Shown: positions 55,308-63,768, counted from the stretch's first letter. The stretch: 64,000 nt of DNA from Pedobacter ureilyticus (GCF_005925345.1 NZ_SSHJ01000006.1:124001-188000), one strand, 5' to 3'. Notes: a model not told the origin generated them from the letters alone. Made by a program: numbers and translations.

Positions 55308-56603
55308 TTAATTCCCCTCACTCCAATTGAACCTATCTGCTGGCGAATATTTCCACGGGGCACCATTGTTTTCTACGTTACCTAACATGGCATTGATGCT
55401 TGCAGGAGCTACCGACTCTTCCATTACAGCAAAGCGTCTCAAATCCATAATAATCTCCAGTGGGTCGATATTTACAGGGCAGGCTTCTACGCAGGCGTTG
55501 CAACTGGTACAGGCCCAAATTTCTTCTCTGGTAATGTAATCATCTAATAGTGATTTACCATCTTGATGCTCCAAGCCATGTTTATCGATGTTTCTACCAA
55601 CTTCCTCTAATCGATCGCGGGTATCCATCATAATTTTACGTGGAGAAAGTAGTTTGCCGGTAATGTTTGCCGGACAAACAGACGTACATCTTCCGCATTC
55701 GGTACAGGTGTAGGCATTCAATAAATTTATCCTATTAAGGTCTTGCACATCTTTTGCGCCAAATTTTCCAGGTGCAGTTTCGGCAGGTACAAAAGAGGGG
55801 TCTAACATGGCTTTTACTTCGTTGGTTACACTATCCATATTGGTAAACTGCCCCTTAGGTTTTAAGTTAGAGAAATAGGTGTTTGGAAAAGCCAACATGA
55901 TGTGGAAGTGCTTAGAATAAGGTAGGTAATTTAAGAAGGCGAAAATGCCCACAATGTGAAACCACCAACAAAAGCGTTCAATAAAAATTAAACTATCAAG
56001 GTTGTTGGGTAATAAACCTACCAAAAGGCCACTTACAGGAAAAGCTCCAGCTGCAATGTAGTGTGTAGCGCCTAAAGCTTGTAACTTTGCGTCTGCTGCA
56101 TTCATGGTTAAGAAAGCGGTCATCAACAATATTTCCGTAATGAGGATGTAATTGGCATCTGATTTAGGCCAGCTTTTCATTTCTACACCAGAGAAACGTT
56201 TTATTTTTACAATGTTCCTGCGGATTAGGAAAATAGCACAGGCGAGCCAAACGCCTGCAGCCAATAGCTCAAAACTTCCGATTAAGAAATTATAGAAGCC
56301 GCCCAGCCCGGCGAAAACCCTGTGAGTGCCAAATGCACCGTCTATAACAATTTCTAAAACTTCTAGGTTGATGATGACGAAACCCAGATACACCACCAAA
56401 TGTAAAAAGAAAGGTATTGGTCTAACCGCCATTTTAGTTTGCCCAAAAGCAACCTTTAGCATTGTCATCAGTCGTTCTTGCGGTTTGTCGGTACGATTAA
56501 CCGGCCTGCCCAATTTAATATTGCGGATAACCTTGCGAGCATTGTAAGCAAATAATGCTGTGCCAGCTAGGGCTAAAATGACGAATATAATTTGTGAAAC
56601 CAT
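55308..56603 (-). CDS. Membrane-bound 4Fe-4S ferredoxin-domain protein (HdrC-like)
   Basis: A 431-aa protein: the first ~225 residues hold about six membrane helices resembling cytochrome b561/NarI-like subunits, followed by a cytoplasmic domain with two [4Fe-4S] motifs, CTECGRCTSVCP (C-x2-C-x2-C-x3-C) and CTSCNACVEACP. It probably passes electrons between the quinone pool and the CCG-domain partner encoded next to it. The last 60 residues are polar. Start by ATG at 56603. Confidence 0.9.
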   Translation of the reverse strand: MVSQIIFVILALAGTALFAYNARKVIRNIKLGRPVNRTDKPQERLMTMLKVAFGQTKMAVRPIPFFLHLVVYLGFVIINLEVLEIVIDGAFGTHRVFAGLGGFYNFLIGSFELLAAGVWLACAIFLIRRNIVKIKRFSGVEMKSWPKSDANYILITEILLMTAFLTMNAADAKLQALGATHYIAAGAFPVSGLLVGLLPNNLDSLIFIERFCWWFHIVGIFAFLNYLPYSKHFHIMLAFPNTYFSNLKPKGQFTNMDSVTNEVKAMLDPSFVPAETAPGKFGAKDVQDLNRINLLNAYTCTECGRCTSVCPANITGKLLSPRKIMMDTRDRLEEVGRNIDKHGLEHQDGKSLLDDYITREEIWACTSCNACVEACPVNIDPLEIIMDLRRFAVMEESVAPASINAMLGNVENNGAPWKYSPADRFNWSEGN

Positions 56604-56792
56604 AATTTATCTAGCGTAATGGTACAACGAAGTTAAAATATTTCGTTTTAAAACATTTATTATGCTTGCATAATTTTGTGAATTTAGAACGGTTATGAAT
56701 TGAGTATGGTTTTTATTAAAAATTAATTCGCTGATTTATAGACGAAAAAAGTGCTATTTATACGGCAATTACATTATTTGTAAAAAATAATT

Positions 56793-56821
56793 TTGTGTTT
56801 TAAAAAAGATAGCTACATTTG
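56793..56821 (+). promoter_or_regulatory. Promoter of first tRNA-Phe
   Basis: TTG (56793-56795), 18-nt spacer, TACATTTG (56814-56821); the mature tRNA begins 15 nt later. The same boxes and spacing precede the second tRNA-Phe. Confidence 0.75.
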
Positions 56822-56836
56822 CAATCCCAAACGGGA

Positions 56837-56909
56837 GGTGCCTTAGCTCAGTAGGTAGAGCAAAGGACTGAAAATCCTTGTGTCGCTGGTTCGATCCCAG
56901 CAGGCACCA
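56837..56909 (+). tRNA. tRNA-Phe (anticodon GAA), copy 1
   Basis: A 73-nt cloverleaf: acceptor GGTGCCT/AGGCACC, discriminator A, D arm GCTC-AGTAGGTA-GAGC, anticodon loop CTGAAAA with GAA, T arm CGCTGG-TTCGATC-CCAGC. CCA is not encoded in full. Identical to copy 2. Confidence 0.95.
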
Positions 56910-56917
56910 CCTCCACA

Positions 56918-56945
56918 AACCTCGAAGTAAATTCGGGGTTTTTTT
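56918..56945 (+). terminator. Terminator after tRNA-Phe copy 1
   Basis: AACCTCGAA (56918-56926), loop GTAAA, TTCGGGGTT (56932-56940), then a T-run. One G-T pair in the stem. Confidence 0.85.
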
Positions 56946-57029
56946 ATGCTTATTTTTTTCAATGCTTAGCTTATTGTCTTAGAAAGCTAAAACAGCTACT
57001 AGGTTTAATCGAAAGAAATCAATAAAATT

Positions 57030-57058
57030 TTGCTTTTAGAAAAAAGAAGTTACATTTG
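57030..57058 (+). promoter_or_regulatory. Promoter of second tRNA-Phe
   Basis: TTG (57030-57032), 18-nt spacer, TACATTTG (57051-57058), 15 nt before the tRNA; same architecture as copy 1. Confidence 0.75.
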
Positions 57059-57073
57059 CATTCCCAATCTGGA

Positions 57074-57146
57074 GGTGCCTTAGCTCAGTAGGTAGAGCAA
57101 AGGACTGAAAATCCTTGTGTCGCTGGTTCGATCCCAGCAGGCACCA
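57074..57146 (+). tRNA. tRNA-Phe (anticodon GAA), copy 2
   Basis: Identical in sequence to the first copy, 237 nt downstream in the same orientation. Its own promoter and terminator show that the whole transcription unit was duplicated. Confidence 0.95.
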
Positions 57147-57153
57147 CTTCCAC

Positions 57154-57180
57154 AAACCCCGAAGTAAATTTGGGGTTTTT
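57154..57180 (+). terminator. Terminator after tRNA-Phe copy 2
   Basis: AACCCCGAA (57155-57163) pairs with TTTGGGGTT (57169-57177) with one G-T pair, followed by TTT and ATG-rich DNA. It is a diverged form of the copy-1 terminator. Confidence 0.8.
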
Positions 57181-57358
57181 ATGTTTTTACTCCCCTATTT
57201 CGTCAGCATAGGGAAAGCTTTGATGAATGTATCAACTTATGATTTAGAGCGTTGAGCTTAGGCATTAAGTATTCGTAGTTTTTATTGGATTAAATTTCGG
57301 CTGTTCATACGCAATAAAGAACCCTCCCCGATATTGGCTCGGGAAGGGTGGGTAAAAT

Positions 57359-57928
57359 CTAAATCACCATTGTTTCTAGCGTGGTATTACCAGGGGTATC
57401 CTTGGCTTCGGCAATAATTTTTGTGCCGAGCAAACTGCTATTTAAGACGGTGGCTTCATAGATCCAATCGAGGTTGTTTGCACTTAATATAGCCATGCCG
57501 CTTTCTAGCAAGGTATGGGTACTATCATAAATGCTTACTTTCACTTCCGTAACTCTAAAGTTGTCGATAGCCCTTACCCTGATCTGGTTACCGATTTGAC
57601 CTTGGTAGTTACTGGTATCAATTAAAGTGATTTCTGGGGATTTGCAGTAATCTGCCAAGGCTAAGTTGTATACTGATAGGCCCGGTTTGGCAAAAGCCTG
57701 ATAGTCTTCGGTTAGCATTGGATTGCCGATGACGCCCTTTGCGTATGCCACCGCTTCTCTAAACCTTTGCTTTACCTCTATTTGTTTTGCCGTGTACACG
57801 GGATTATCTGGTCGTTTTGGCCTTTTGGCGATTACCGTTTGGTTGTTTCCAAAATTTTTGAATACCACCAGGTTGCCCACCCTGCCGCGGGCACCAAACA
57901 TTACTTCGTTGTTTTCTGACTTTGCCAT
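57359..57928 (-). CDS. Hypothetical protein, 189 aa
   Basis: Opening MAKSENNEVMFGARGRVGNL and the following KNFGNNQTVIAKRPKRPDNP resemble the start of small Bacteroidota proteins of the DUF6266 type (a GKVGNxV-like entry followed by Arg/Pro-rich residues), with a C-terminal beta-rich half (VTEVKVSIYDSTHTLLESGM). That resemblance is weak. No signal peptide. First gene of the accessory region beyond the tRNA-Phe pair. Function unknown. Confidence 0.75.
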   Translation of the reverse strand: MAKSENNEVMFGARGRVGNLVVFKNFGNNQTVIAKRPKRPDNPVYTAKQIEVKQRFREAVAYAKGVIGNPMLTEDYQAFAKPGLSVYNLALADYCKSPEITLIDTSNYQGQIGNQIRVRAIDNFRVTEVKVSIYDSTHTLLESGMAILSANNLDWIYEATVLNSSLLGTKIIAEAKDTPGNTTLETMVI

Positions 57929-58674
57929 CTTCTTTCTGTTTTAAAATGTGATTAATAATTAAAATTTACACTCTTTGTTTACCGGTAGTTAGTGCTTGAG
58001 GGTAAAGTTGGGGATGAAAAAATTAGGGCTTGTCGCGTTTGGCGGTTTTAGGCGCACTTGGGTGTCTTTTGTCCTTTTTGTGCGTTTTTGTCGCAATTGT
58101 CGTTTTGGGGGTGCTGTTCCACCGTCGGTCTACCGTCGGTCCTCCGTTGTTGCTACGTTTGGGATTGATATTTCAAATAAAAAGCCAGCACACAGTCTTT
58201 CCTCTCCTTGCCGATTAATCGGCACAAGCTATGCTGGGCATTGGCAGGTACTTTTTTCCGCAAAAAGTACCCAAAAACTCTCGGCTGCGCCCTTTGCTTT
58301 AAAGTTGGTGCTAAAGCAATTGCATCTATACCGCAAAGGCCAAGGCCGATTTGAGTGACTTTATGGGCTTTTACTTGGGCTTGAGATCTTGCCTAGCCCA
58401 ACCGTTTATGTTGTTTGAGCAGAAAATTTACGTTTTGTATTATTTTTTCTGGCGATTAGCTCAAATTTGAGTTGGCAAATTTATACTGTTTCGAGTTTTT
58501 TATTGCCAAACTGTAAACGTGGCTTGCAATGTCCATTACGAAATTGGCAGTCGCTGTTCGGCGAGGCTTTAAAATTTGCTAAAAGCTAGGTGTTCCTTTG
58601 TAACTGTTTGTATATGAGTTAAATTTGTATTATCAAATCAACAATTGTCTTTTTACCAATGAAGCTACTGAGTT
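57929..58674. other. Gene-free, GC-richer stretch with hairpins
   Basis: About 745 nt. The frames here (58-58.4 kb) are low-complexity and not believed. Seen: a direct repeat ACCGTCGGTC x2 (about 58122-58143), a perfect palindrome CCGATTAATCGG (58211-58222), and a hairpin GGTACTTTTT/AAAAAGTACC (58247-58256, 58262-58271). The 57990-58350 part has higher GC than its surroundings. Confidence 0.5.
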
Positions 58675-58875
58675 ATGAGTGGATCCTTACATCGTTTATT
58701 TTTTTATACTGCCGACCTTAAGTTGATTACAGGCAAGAGCGAGCGTACTTGCCAGCGCATTTTGCAATTGATTAGGGATTGCCACGGCTTGCACAAACGC
58801 CAGCCCATTACTGTTTTTCAGGCCTGCGATTATTTGGGGATCTCTTTGGAGAAGTTGTTGCCGTTTTTGAGGTAG
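58675..58875 (+). CDS. Small hypothetical protein, 66 aa
   Basis: A compact helical protein: a segment LKLITGKSERTCQRILQLIR reads like a helix-turn-helix (the T-G-K-S-E-R-T turn), followed by PITVFQACDYLGISLEKLLPFLR, which could be a second helix pair. It may be a small DNA-binding protein of the excisionase/HTH kind often found in mobile regions. No signal peptide or membrane segment. Start ATG at 58675. Confidence 0.65.
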   Translation: MSGSLHRLFFYTADLKLITGKSERTCQRILQLIRDCHGLHKRQPITVFQACDYLGISLEKLLPFLR

Positions 58876-59050
58876 TGTGGTTTTAGTCTTGGATAGCTTT
58901 CGCTATAATTAGCAATCAAATAATGCGCTCTTAAACTTCGTAAACGTCTATTATTCTAGCTATATTAGCTGGAAAGGTTGTACATGCTTGTAATTAAATT
59001 AGTGGTAATTACACAGCAACAGTAACAACAACAAATAAAACTGACGTAAA

Positions 59051-60103
59051 ATGAAATATCCTTTCCTTCTATTTTTCTTCTTAACTTTTAAGCTATACGC
59101 ACAAAAGGTAGAGGTGTTGTTAATAGGTGTATCCCATAATTATAGCAAAACAGCTAAACAAGATATCTCCGCTATTGAAAGCAAAATCAGGAAATTTAAG
59201 CCGACAGCCTTTTTTGGGGAGTTCTTAAGTAAGGAAGATGAGCAGCATTTAATGGATTATTGGTGTAAAGAAGAAAACATCAAACGCCTCGAAACACTTA
59301 GGAAAAACAGAAATATAACTTCCGATAAGCTTCCGAATGTGCTTGATAGTTTACAAAAATTATCGCTAAAAAACCCGAACAATTATTACCTGAAAACTGA
59401 TTTGGCACATGCCTATTATCTTAATCAAGATGTTTCCAATGGTCATTTTCAGTTTTGGCAAGTTTTTAAGCGCTTACAACAAATACCCAATATTGAACTT
59501 GAAAACTATGTAAATAAGGTACTTAGTCCGCAATTGGACGTGAAAGGACGAAGTATGAACAGGCTTAAAACTTCTGAATATGACCTTATTGCTTTCCCCT
59601 TGATGCTGGAAATGAAAATCCAGGAATTACAACCTATGGATTGTCAAGATTACGATTTGAATTGGTCGGCATCTGCATTGGCTTTCTACAATAAATTTGA
59701 AGCTTTCAAAAAAGATACTACTGCGAGTTATGCAGCCGAATTAAAAAAGATTTTAATAAGATGGGATAAGGGAATTGAGAAATATTTAACTATGGATAAG
59801 CATTCAGAAAACCTAACCGAATGGCTAAATACCGATGAAGCGGCGGTAATTTTATCGGCGGGAGACTTCTATTTTCCAGATTTGTATGAACTAAAAGACT
59901 TCCCAAAAGAAGAAATGCTTTCGAAAATACATTGGTGGATGATGCGAAATAAAGGAATGTGTGAAAATGTAGTTAATAGTGCTAAAAGTTTAAAAGCCGA
60001 AAAAGTAGTGGTTATTGTTGGAGCCAGCCATAGAAAGTATATGCAAGATATATTCAACAAGATGCCAAATGTAAGGGTGAGAAATATTAATGAATTTAAT
60101 TAA
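59051..60103 (+). CDS. Exported DUF5694/TraB-like hypothetical protein
   Basis: A 350-aa protein with a signal peptide (YPFLLFFFLTFKLYAQ). The front VEVLLIGVSHNYSKTAKQDI, FKPTAFFGEFLSKEDEQ and the end VVVIVGASHRKYMQDIFNKM recall the TraB/GumN-like superfamily as in DUF5694 (a G-x-S/F-H entry and a GxSH near the end). Those proteins are suspected metallo-hydrolases; activity unproven. The last part of this gene exists again as fragments at 35189-35367 and 63628-63697. AT-rich relative to the housekeeping block. Confidence 0.75.
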   Translation: MKYPFLLFFFLTFKLYAQKVEVLLIGVSHNYSKTAKQDISAIESKIRKFKPTAFFGEFLSKEDEQHLMDYWCKEENIKRLETLRKNRNITSDKLPNVLDSLQKLSLKNPNNYYLKTDLAHAYYLNQDVSNGHFQFWQVFKRLQQIPNIELENYVNKVLSPQLDVKGRSMNRLKTSEYDLIAFPLMLEMKIQELQPMDCQDYDLNWSASALAFYNKFEAFKKDTTASYAAELKKILIRWDKGIEKYLTMDKHSENLTEWLNTDEAAVILSAGDFYFPDLYELKDFPKEEMLSKIHWWMMRNKGMCENVVNSAKSLKAEKVVVIVGASHRKYMQDIFNKMPNVRVRNINEFN

Positions 60104-60121
60104 GCATAAGCTTGGAATGGC

Positions 60122-60140
60122 ACACGCCGCAGGCGTGCGT
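60122..60140. repeat. Small palindrome after the TraB-like gene
   Basis: CACACGCC-GCA-GGCGTGCG, an 8-bp stem with one mismatch, of a kind common in intergenic regions; possible terminator without T-run. Confidence 0.55.
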
Positions 60141-60217
60141 CAGCCGTTGAAACATGAATATCTACAAATAGTAATAAGATATAATTTTAGTATTTAGTAT
60201 ATTGCTCAGAACGGTTT

Positions 60218-60730
60218 ATGAGAACAAGTACAGAACTTTACGAATTAGCTGCTCAATATAGAGGGAAATTTATTAATGAATTATCATGGATGGAGAAATT
60301 CATGGATACTTATATAGCCAAATATTTCGTTGGTGATAATGATGTAAAATTGGCTGACATGCACCTATTGTTCTTGGGAGATGGCAGAATCTCTCTTGAA
60401 AATAAAAGGCAGATTTTTCATGAAATAGCCTCTAAATATGATAGTGAATGGTATAATTCTTACATTCCAGTTTTCACAGATCCCAAAACTATAAAAAGCC
60501 CCACAATAGCAATGAACAAAGAGCTAGTGTCAATAATTGCGATGAGAAATATACTCGCTCACAGGATAGTAGACACTACTGTTGAAGGACTAGAGAATGA
60601 TGATGTTATTTCCTTTTTTACCTATAAAAATACATTTAAAAAAGAGACATTAAGTCATAATGATTATAGCGGTTATATATTTGGCATTATGGCAATAACA
60701 AAATATTTACGCGAAAGAGTTGAGAAGTAA
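60218..60730 (+). CDS. Hypothetical protein with HEPN-like R-N-x3-H motif
   Basis: A 170-aa all-helical cytoplasmic protein. Arg110-Asn111...His115 in AMRNILAHRIVDTT matches the HEPN superfamily catalytic motif (R, polar, x3-4, H) and is placed on a predicted helix after PTIAMNKELVSIIAM. HEPN proteins are often RNases in toxin-antitoxin or abortive-infection systems, though many are non-catalytic. No nucleotidyltransferase or antitoxin partner gene is adjacent. The assignment rests on this motif and helical content only. Confidence 0.65.
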   Translation: MRTSTELYELAAQYRGKFINELSWMEKFMDTYIAKYFVGDNDVKLADMHLLFLGDGRISLENKRQIFHEIASKYDSEWYNSYIPVFTDPKTIKSPTIAMNKELVSIIAMRNILAHRIVDTTVEGLENDDVISFFTYKNTFKKETLSHNDYSGYIFGIMAITKYLRERVEK

Positions 60731-60997
60731 AATGTCTCCTCATTTTCAGTTGCCTGTTAAAGCTCGAAAACGTCGTAGGTGCATAAAATATTTGAAGATC
60801 TGTATTAAAGTGTAAAAATAGTCGACTTATAGATTAAGCAAAGCTCTGTCACAGATGGAAATAGTTATCTAAATTTAAGTCGCTCAGCGGGTTTGATGAA
60901 TATTTTCTATATTTAGAATAAAATAATACGCTACTCAACTTCGCAAACACCTCCTATTCGGGGTGGATTGGCGCCATAGAATAGCGCATATATACAA

Positions 60998-61006
60998 GTT
61001 AGCTGT
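60998..61006 (+). repeat. GTTAGCTGT cassette-type boundary site
   Basis: GTTAGCTGT followed by AACC and, 6 nt later, the ATG at 61013. The same word is at 62029-62037 ahead of the next gene. It differs by one position from the integron R' core GTTRRRY. No matching left arm was found upstream. Confidence 0.55.
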
Positions 61007-61012
61007 AACCGT

Positions 61013-61894
61013 ATGAAAACGACATTACACATATTGACATTCGGACTTTTAATGACAGTTTTTTCGTGCAGACAACCTAACGAAAAGAAGAATGTTGCTG
61101 CCGTTACGACTGACACTTTGCAGACAGCCATTGACAAAAAAGAAAAAGAGCGTTTAGAAAAAAGAAGGAAAATTGAAGAACAAGACAAGGCAGACAGTTT
61201 AAGGCTTGACAAGGTTCTACAAGACGCATTAAAAATTGCAAATCAAAATATTGCCAAGGACAGATTTGTAAAGAAATATGAAGTTATGCCTGACAGTATT
61301 CCTGTGAGTGTTGAAATCAATTTAGACTACCATTTTACAAAGACAAATCCTCACCTTATAATAAGGAGAAACGAACCAAGTGCAATTTATATTGACATCT
61401 ATTCTACACGTGACAATAGATTTGAAAAGGTAGTTTCTCACGAACAATGGACAATGACTTATGTGAATGACACAATCAGAGATATTAATGGTGACGGACT
61501 AAATGACTTTGTAGTTAATTGGTATGGTGCTTCAGGCTGTTGTTTAAAAGCATTCAGTAATGTTTATATTTTGCGACAAGACCAAAAAGCATTTTCAGGG
61601 AACTTTGAATTTATAAATCCGACATTTTCACCAAGAGAGAAAATAATTAGGGGTGTTTGTTATGGACATCCAGGTGAAACAGAAATGTATAAATACAAAT
61701 GGAACGGAGAAAAAGTGGACACGTTGGAATATGTCTCTTATGAAAAAAATGATAACGGGGAAAAGACTGGAAAGATTTTGATTTCAAATACAGAACCGTT
61801 TGGCGACAAATTCAAAATATTAAAACGACTGAATAACGTTCCAAACGAATACAAAAAAATAGAGGGCTATGACTGGTTTACAGGCAAATTATAA
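61013..61894 (+). CDS. Lipoprotein with Ca-binding-like repeat (DxNGDGxxD), 293 aa
   Basis: Signal peptide with lipobox LLMTVFSC (Cys19), then a charged linker (EKEKERLEKRRKIEEQDKAD) and a C-terminal domain with RDINGDGLNDFVVNWYGASG, reminiscent of FG-GAP/VCBS-type calcium loops. Function unknown. Codon use is unlike the housekeeping genes: Asp is mostly GAC here. It lies between the boundary site at 60998 and the attC-like element at 61902, and so resembles a promoterless gene cassette. Confidence 0.8.
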   Translation: MKTTLHILTFGLLMTVFSCRQPNEKKNVAAVTTDTLQTAIDKKEKERLEKRRKIEEQDKADSLRLDKVLQDALKIANQNIAKDRFVKKYEVMPDSIPVSVEINLDYHFTKTNPHLIIRRNEPSAIYIDIYSTRDNRFEKVVSHEQWTMTYVNDTIRDINGDGLNDFVVNWYGASGCCLKAFSNVYILRQDQKAFSGNFEFINPTFSPREKIIRGVCYGHPGETEMYKYKWNGEKVDTLEYVSYEKNDNGEKTGKILISNTEPFGDKFKILKRLNNVPNEYKKIEGYDWFTGKL

Positions 61895-61901
61895 AACGGC
61901 A

Positions 61902-62037
61902 ACAGCTAACAGGCGTTTGGCTCAATGGCGGGTGAAGTGGTTAATTGAACATTCTACCTCGCATCAACTTTTGTGGTGTATTGACAGTTTTGTGCTCCGA
62001 AATCCGCCACTGCGCCAAGCGCCAAAACGTTAGCTGT
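61902..62037. repeat. attC-like inverted-repeat element
   Basis: A 136-nt element between two genes. The left arm starts ACAGCTAAC and runs to TGGCGG (61931); the right arm starts CCGCCACTGCGCC (62004) and ends GTTAGCTGT (62037). The ends pair perfectly over 9 bp; GCG-TTTGGC pairs with GCCAAGCGC, and TGGCGG with CCGCCA, leaving unpaired bases between blocks, as in integron attC sites. The central ~70 nt is variable-like. The core sites AGCTAAC / GTTAGCT are one base off the attC consensus RYYYAAC / GTTRRRY. Confidence 0.6.
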
Positions 62038-62101
62038 AATTATCCCAAAAATATGTTCAAAATTTACTCGGTTTAACAATCGAAAATCTTAAGAAATATA
62101 T

Positions 62102-63415
62102 ATGCTAAAAAAAATAATATTTGTAATCATCATTAGCATCACAATTACTTGTTGTAAGAGCTTAAGGACAAAGCAACAACAACTTACTAAAAAAGACTTA
62201 AATGGTTATTGGGAGCAACAAGGAGAGGGAGAAATTATAGAAATTAATGATTCTTTAGTTATATCTTACCACAGTAGTAATTTCAATTGTTATCCTAATT
62301 GGAAAATAACGAGGGAATATTTCAATACTAAAACACCTACAATTACTTTGAATGACGATGAATCTTTCACAAATAAAGAAGGATTTACATTACATACATA
62401 TCTGAAGTTAAAAGAGAAACCAAAGCTATGCACAGAGCTAACCGAAATTCAAAAAAATAACAATACCTACAATTTTGAAACGCTTTGGAACACATTTAAT
62501 GAACAATATGTCTATTTCAAAGAAAGAAATATTGATTGGAATGTAATTAAATCTAAATATCAATCAAAATTCAACGATAAAACAGAATCTTTTGAATTCT
62601 ATTTACTATTAGAAAAAATGGTGCTTGAACTAAAAGATAGCCATTCAGACTTTGAAGTTCCAGATGAATTTGAAGAACAATGGCATAAATTAAATAAAAA
62701 AAATGACACAAGTGATTATAAAACACTAGCACAAAATAAAATTTTAAACAAATATTTGAAAAATGTAAAAACGTATAATGATGGTCAGATTTATTACGGT
62801 TTAATAAACTACGGAATAGGTTATGTTCAACTAAATAGTATGGAAGAAATTGATAATATGCCTACCATTGCCGATTCTATTATTTCTGAAATAAAAAATA
62901 CGAAAGTTTGCGTTATCGACTTACGTTTTAATAATGGTGGTGATGATGTAATGGCACTTGATTTTTTAAGCCATTTTATTGATAAGCCATATAATGTTTA
63001 TACTAAAAGAAGACGTTTTAAGGAAGGTTTTACAGACAATCAAACAATAAAAATAGAACCAGCTAAAAATCGTTATACCAAAGAAATCTACGTATTAACA
63101 AGCTCATATACTGTCAGTGCAGCTGAAACTGCAATATTAGCAACATTAAATTTTCCTAATTTTAAAAAGATTGGTTCCAATACAAATGGTGCTTTTTCGG
63201 ACATTTTAAATAAAACGTTGCCTAACGGCTGGAATTATTGGTTGTCAAATGAAGTTTATGAAGGAATGAATGGAAAAAATTACGAAGTAAGTGGTATTCC
63301 ACCTGATTATAAAATAGACTATCCAAGAGAAAAGGAACAATTTTTAAAATCATTGTATTTTGAATTAGATAAGGAAGACAGAGCAATTGAAAAAGCAATG
63401 GAGCTCATAAAATAA
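62102..63415 (+). CDS. S41-family peptidase lipoprotein
   Basis: A 437-aa exported peptidase. Signal peptide and lipobox (FVIIISITITCCKS), an N-terminal domain with DSHSDFEVP, then the S41 (tail-specific protease-like) catalytic domain: TKVCVIDLRFNNGGDD, SSYTVSAAETA with the likely nucleophile Ser339, KKIGSNTNGAFSD and SGIPPDYKIDYPR. It probably degrades periplasmic or outer-membrane-associated peptides; the substrate is unknown. It lies directly after the attC-like element, and the word ACAGCTAAC begins 2 nt after its stop, so it also appears to be a cassette. AT-rich. Confidence 0.9.
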   Translation: MLKKIIFVIIISITITCCKSLRTKQQQLTKKDLNGYWEQQGEGEIIEINDSLVISYHSSNFNCYPNWKITREYFNTKTPTITLNDDESFTNKEGFTLHTYLKLKEKPKLCTELTEIQKNNNTYNFETLWNTFNEQYVYFKERNIDWNVIKSKYQSKFNDKTESFEFYLLLEKMVLELKDSHSDFEVPDEFEEQWHKLNKKNDTSDYKTLAQNKILNKYLKNVKTYNDGQIYYGLINYGIGYVQLNSMEEIDNMPTIADSIISEIKNTKVCVIDLRFNNGGDDVMALDFLSHFIDKPYNVYTKRRRFKEGFTDNQTIKIEPAKNRYTKEIYVLTSSYTVSAAETAILATLNFPNFKKIGSNTNGAFSDILNKTLPNGWNYWLSNEVYEGMNGKNYEVSGIPPDYKIDYPREKEQFLKSLYFELDKEDRAIEKAMELIK

Positions 63416-63417
63416 CT

Positions 63418-63426
63418 ACAGCTAAC
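63418..63426 (+). repeat. ACAGCTAAC cassette-type boundary site
   Basis: ACAGCTAAC 2 nt after the S41 gene stop; same word as the left end of the element at 61902. No right arm follows within the window, so the site is truncated or of another length. Confidence 0.5.
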
Positions 63427-63627
63427 AGCAGTAACTGTTGCACAACCCCACATTTCGCCGTCATCTTAAAAAACAACACAAAAACCAACCTCTTTTAGAG
63501 CGATTTAAGCGTGTTTGTTTTTTTGATGACAGAAAATTATTGCTTTTTTAGAAGGGCTCAATTCCAAGATAGGTAAGCCAAATCAATCCTGTTTTCGAAA
63601 AAACCAGCACTTTCGTCGGTGTGCACT

Positions 63628-63697
63628 GCAGGATATATTCAACAAGATGCCGAATGTAAGGGTGAGAAATATTAATGAATTTAATTAAGCACAAGCA
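63628..63697 (+). pseudogene. Terminal fragment of the 59051-60103 gene
   Basis: This matches 60043-60112 (the last ~20 codons, stop, and a few bases past it) with about three differences. It encodes QDIFNKMPNVRVRNINEFN followed by a stop. No upstream part exists, so it is a relic of duplication or recombination, ending close to the group II intron. Confidence 0.8.
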
Positions 63698-63768
63698 CCG
63701 TTGCACTTATGCTTGCACTAGGCAAAACGGTCGAGTAGGCAAGGGCATTTCAGCCCAAACCTCTCACA

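Noticed and set aside
57996..58358. 120-codon and shorter plus-strand frames in the GC-richer block
   Set aside because: Composition (Cys, Arg, Phe and Leu runs) is not protein-like, and hairpins lie inside the frames.
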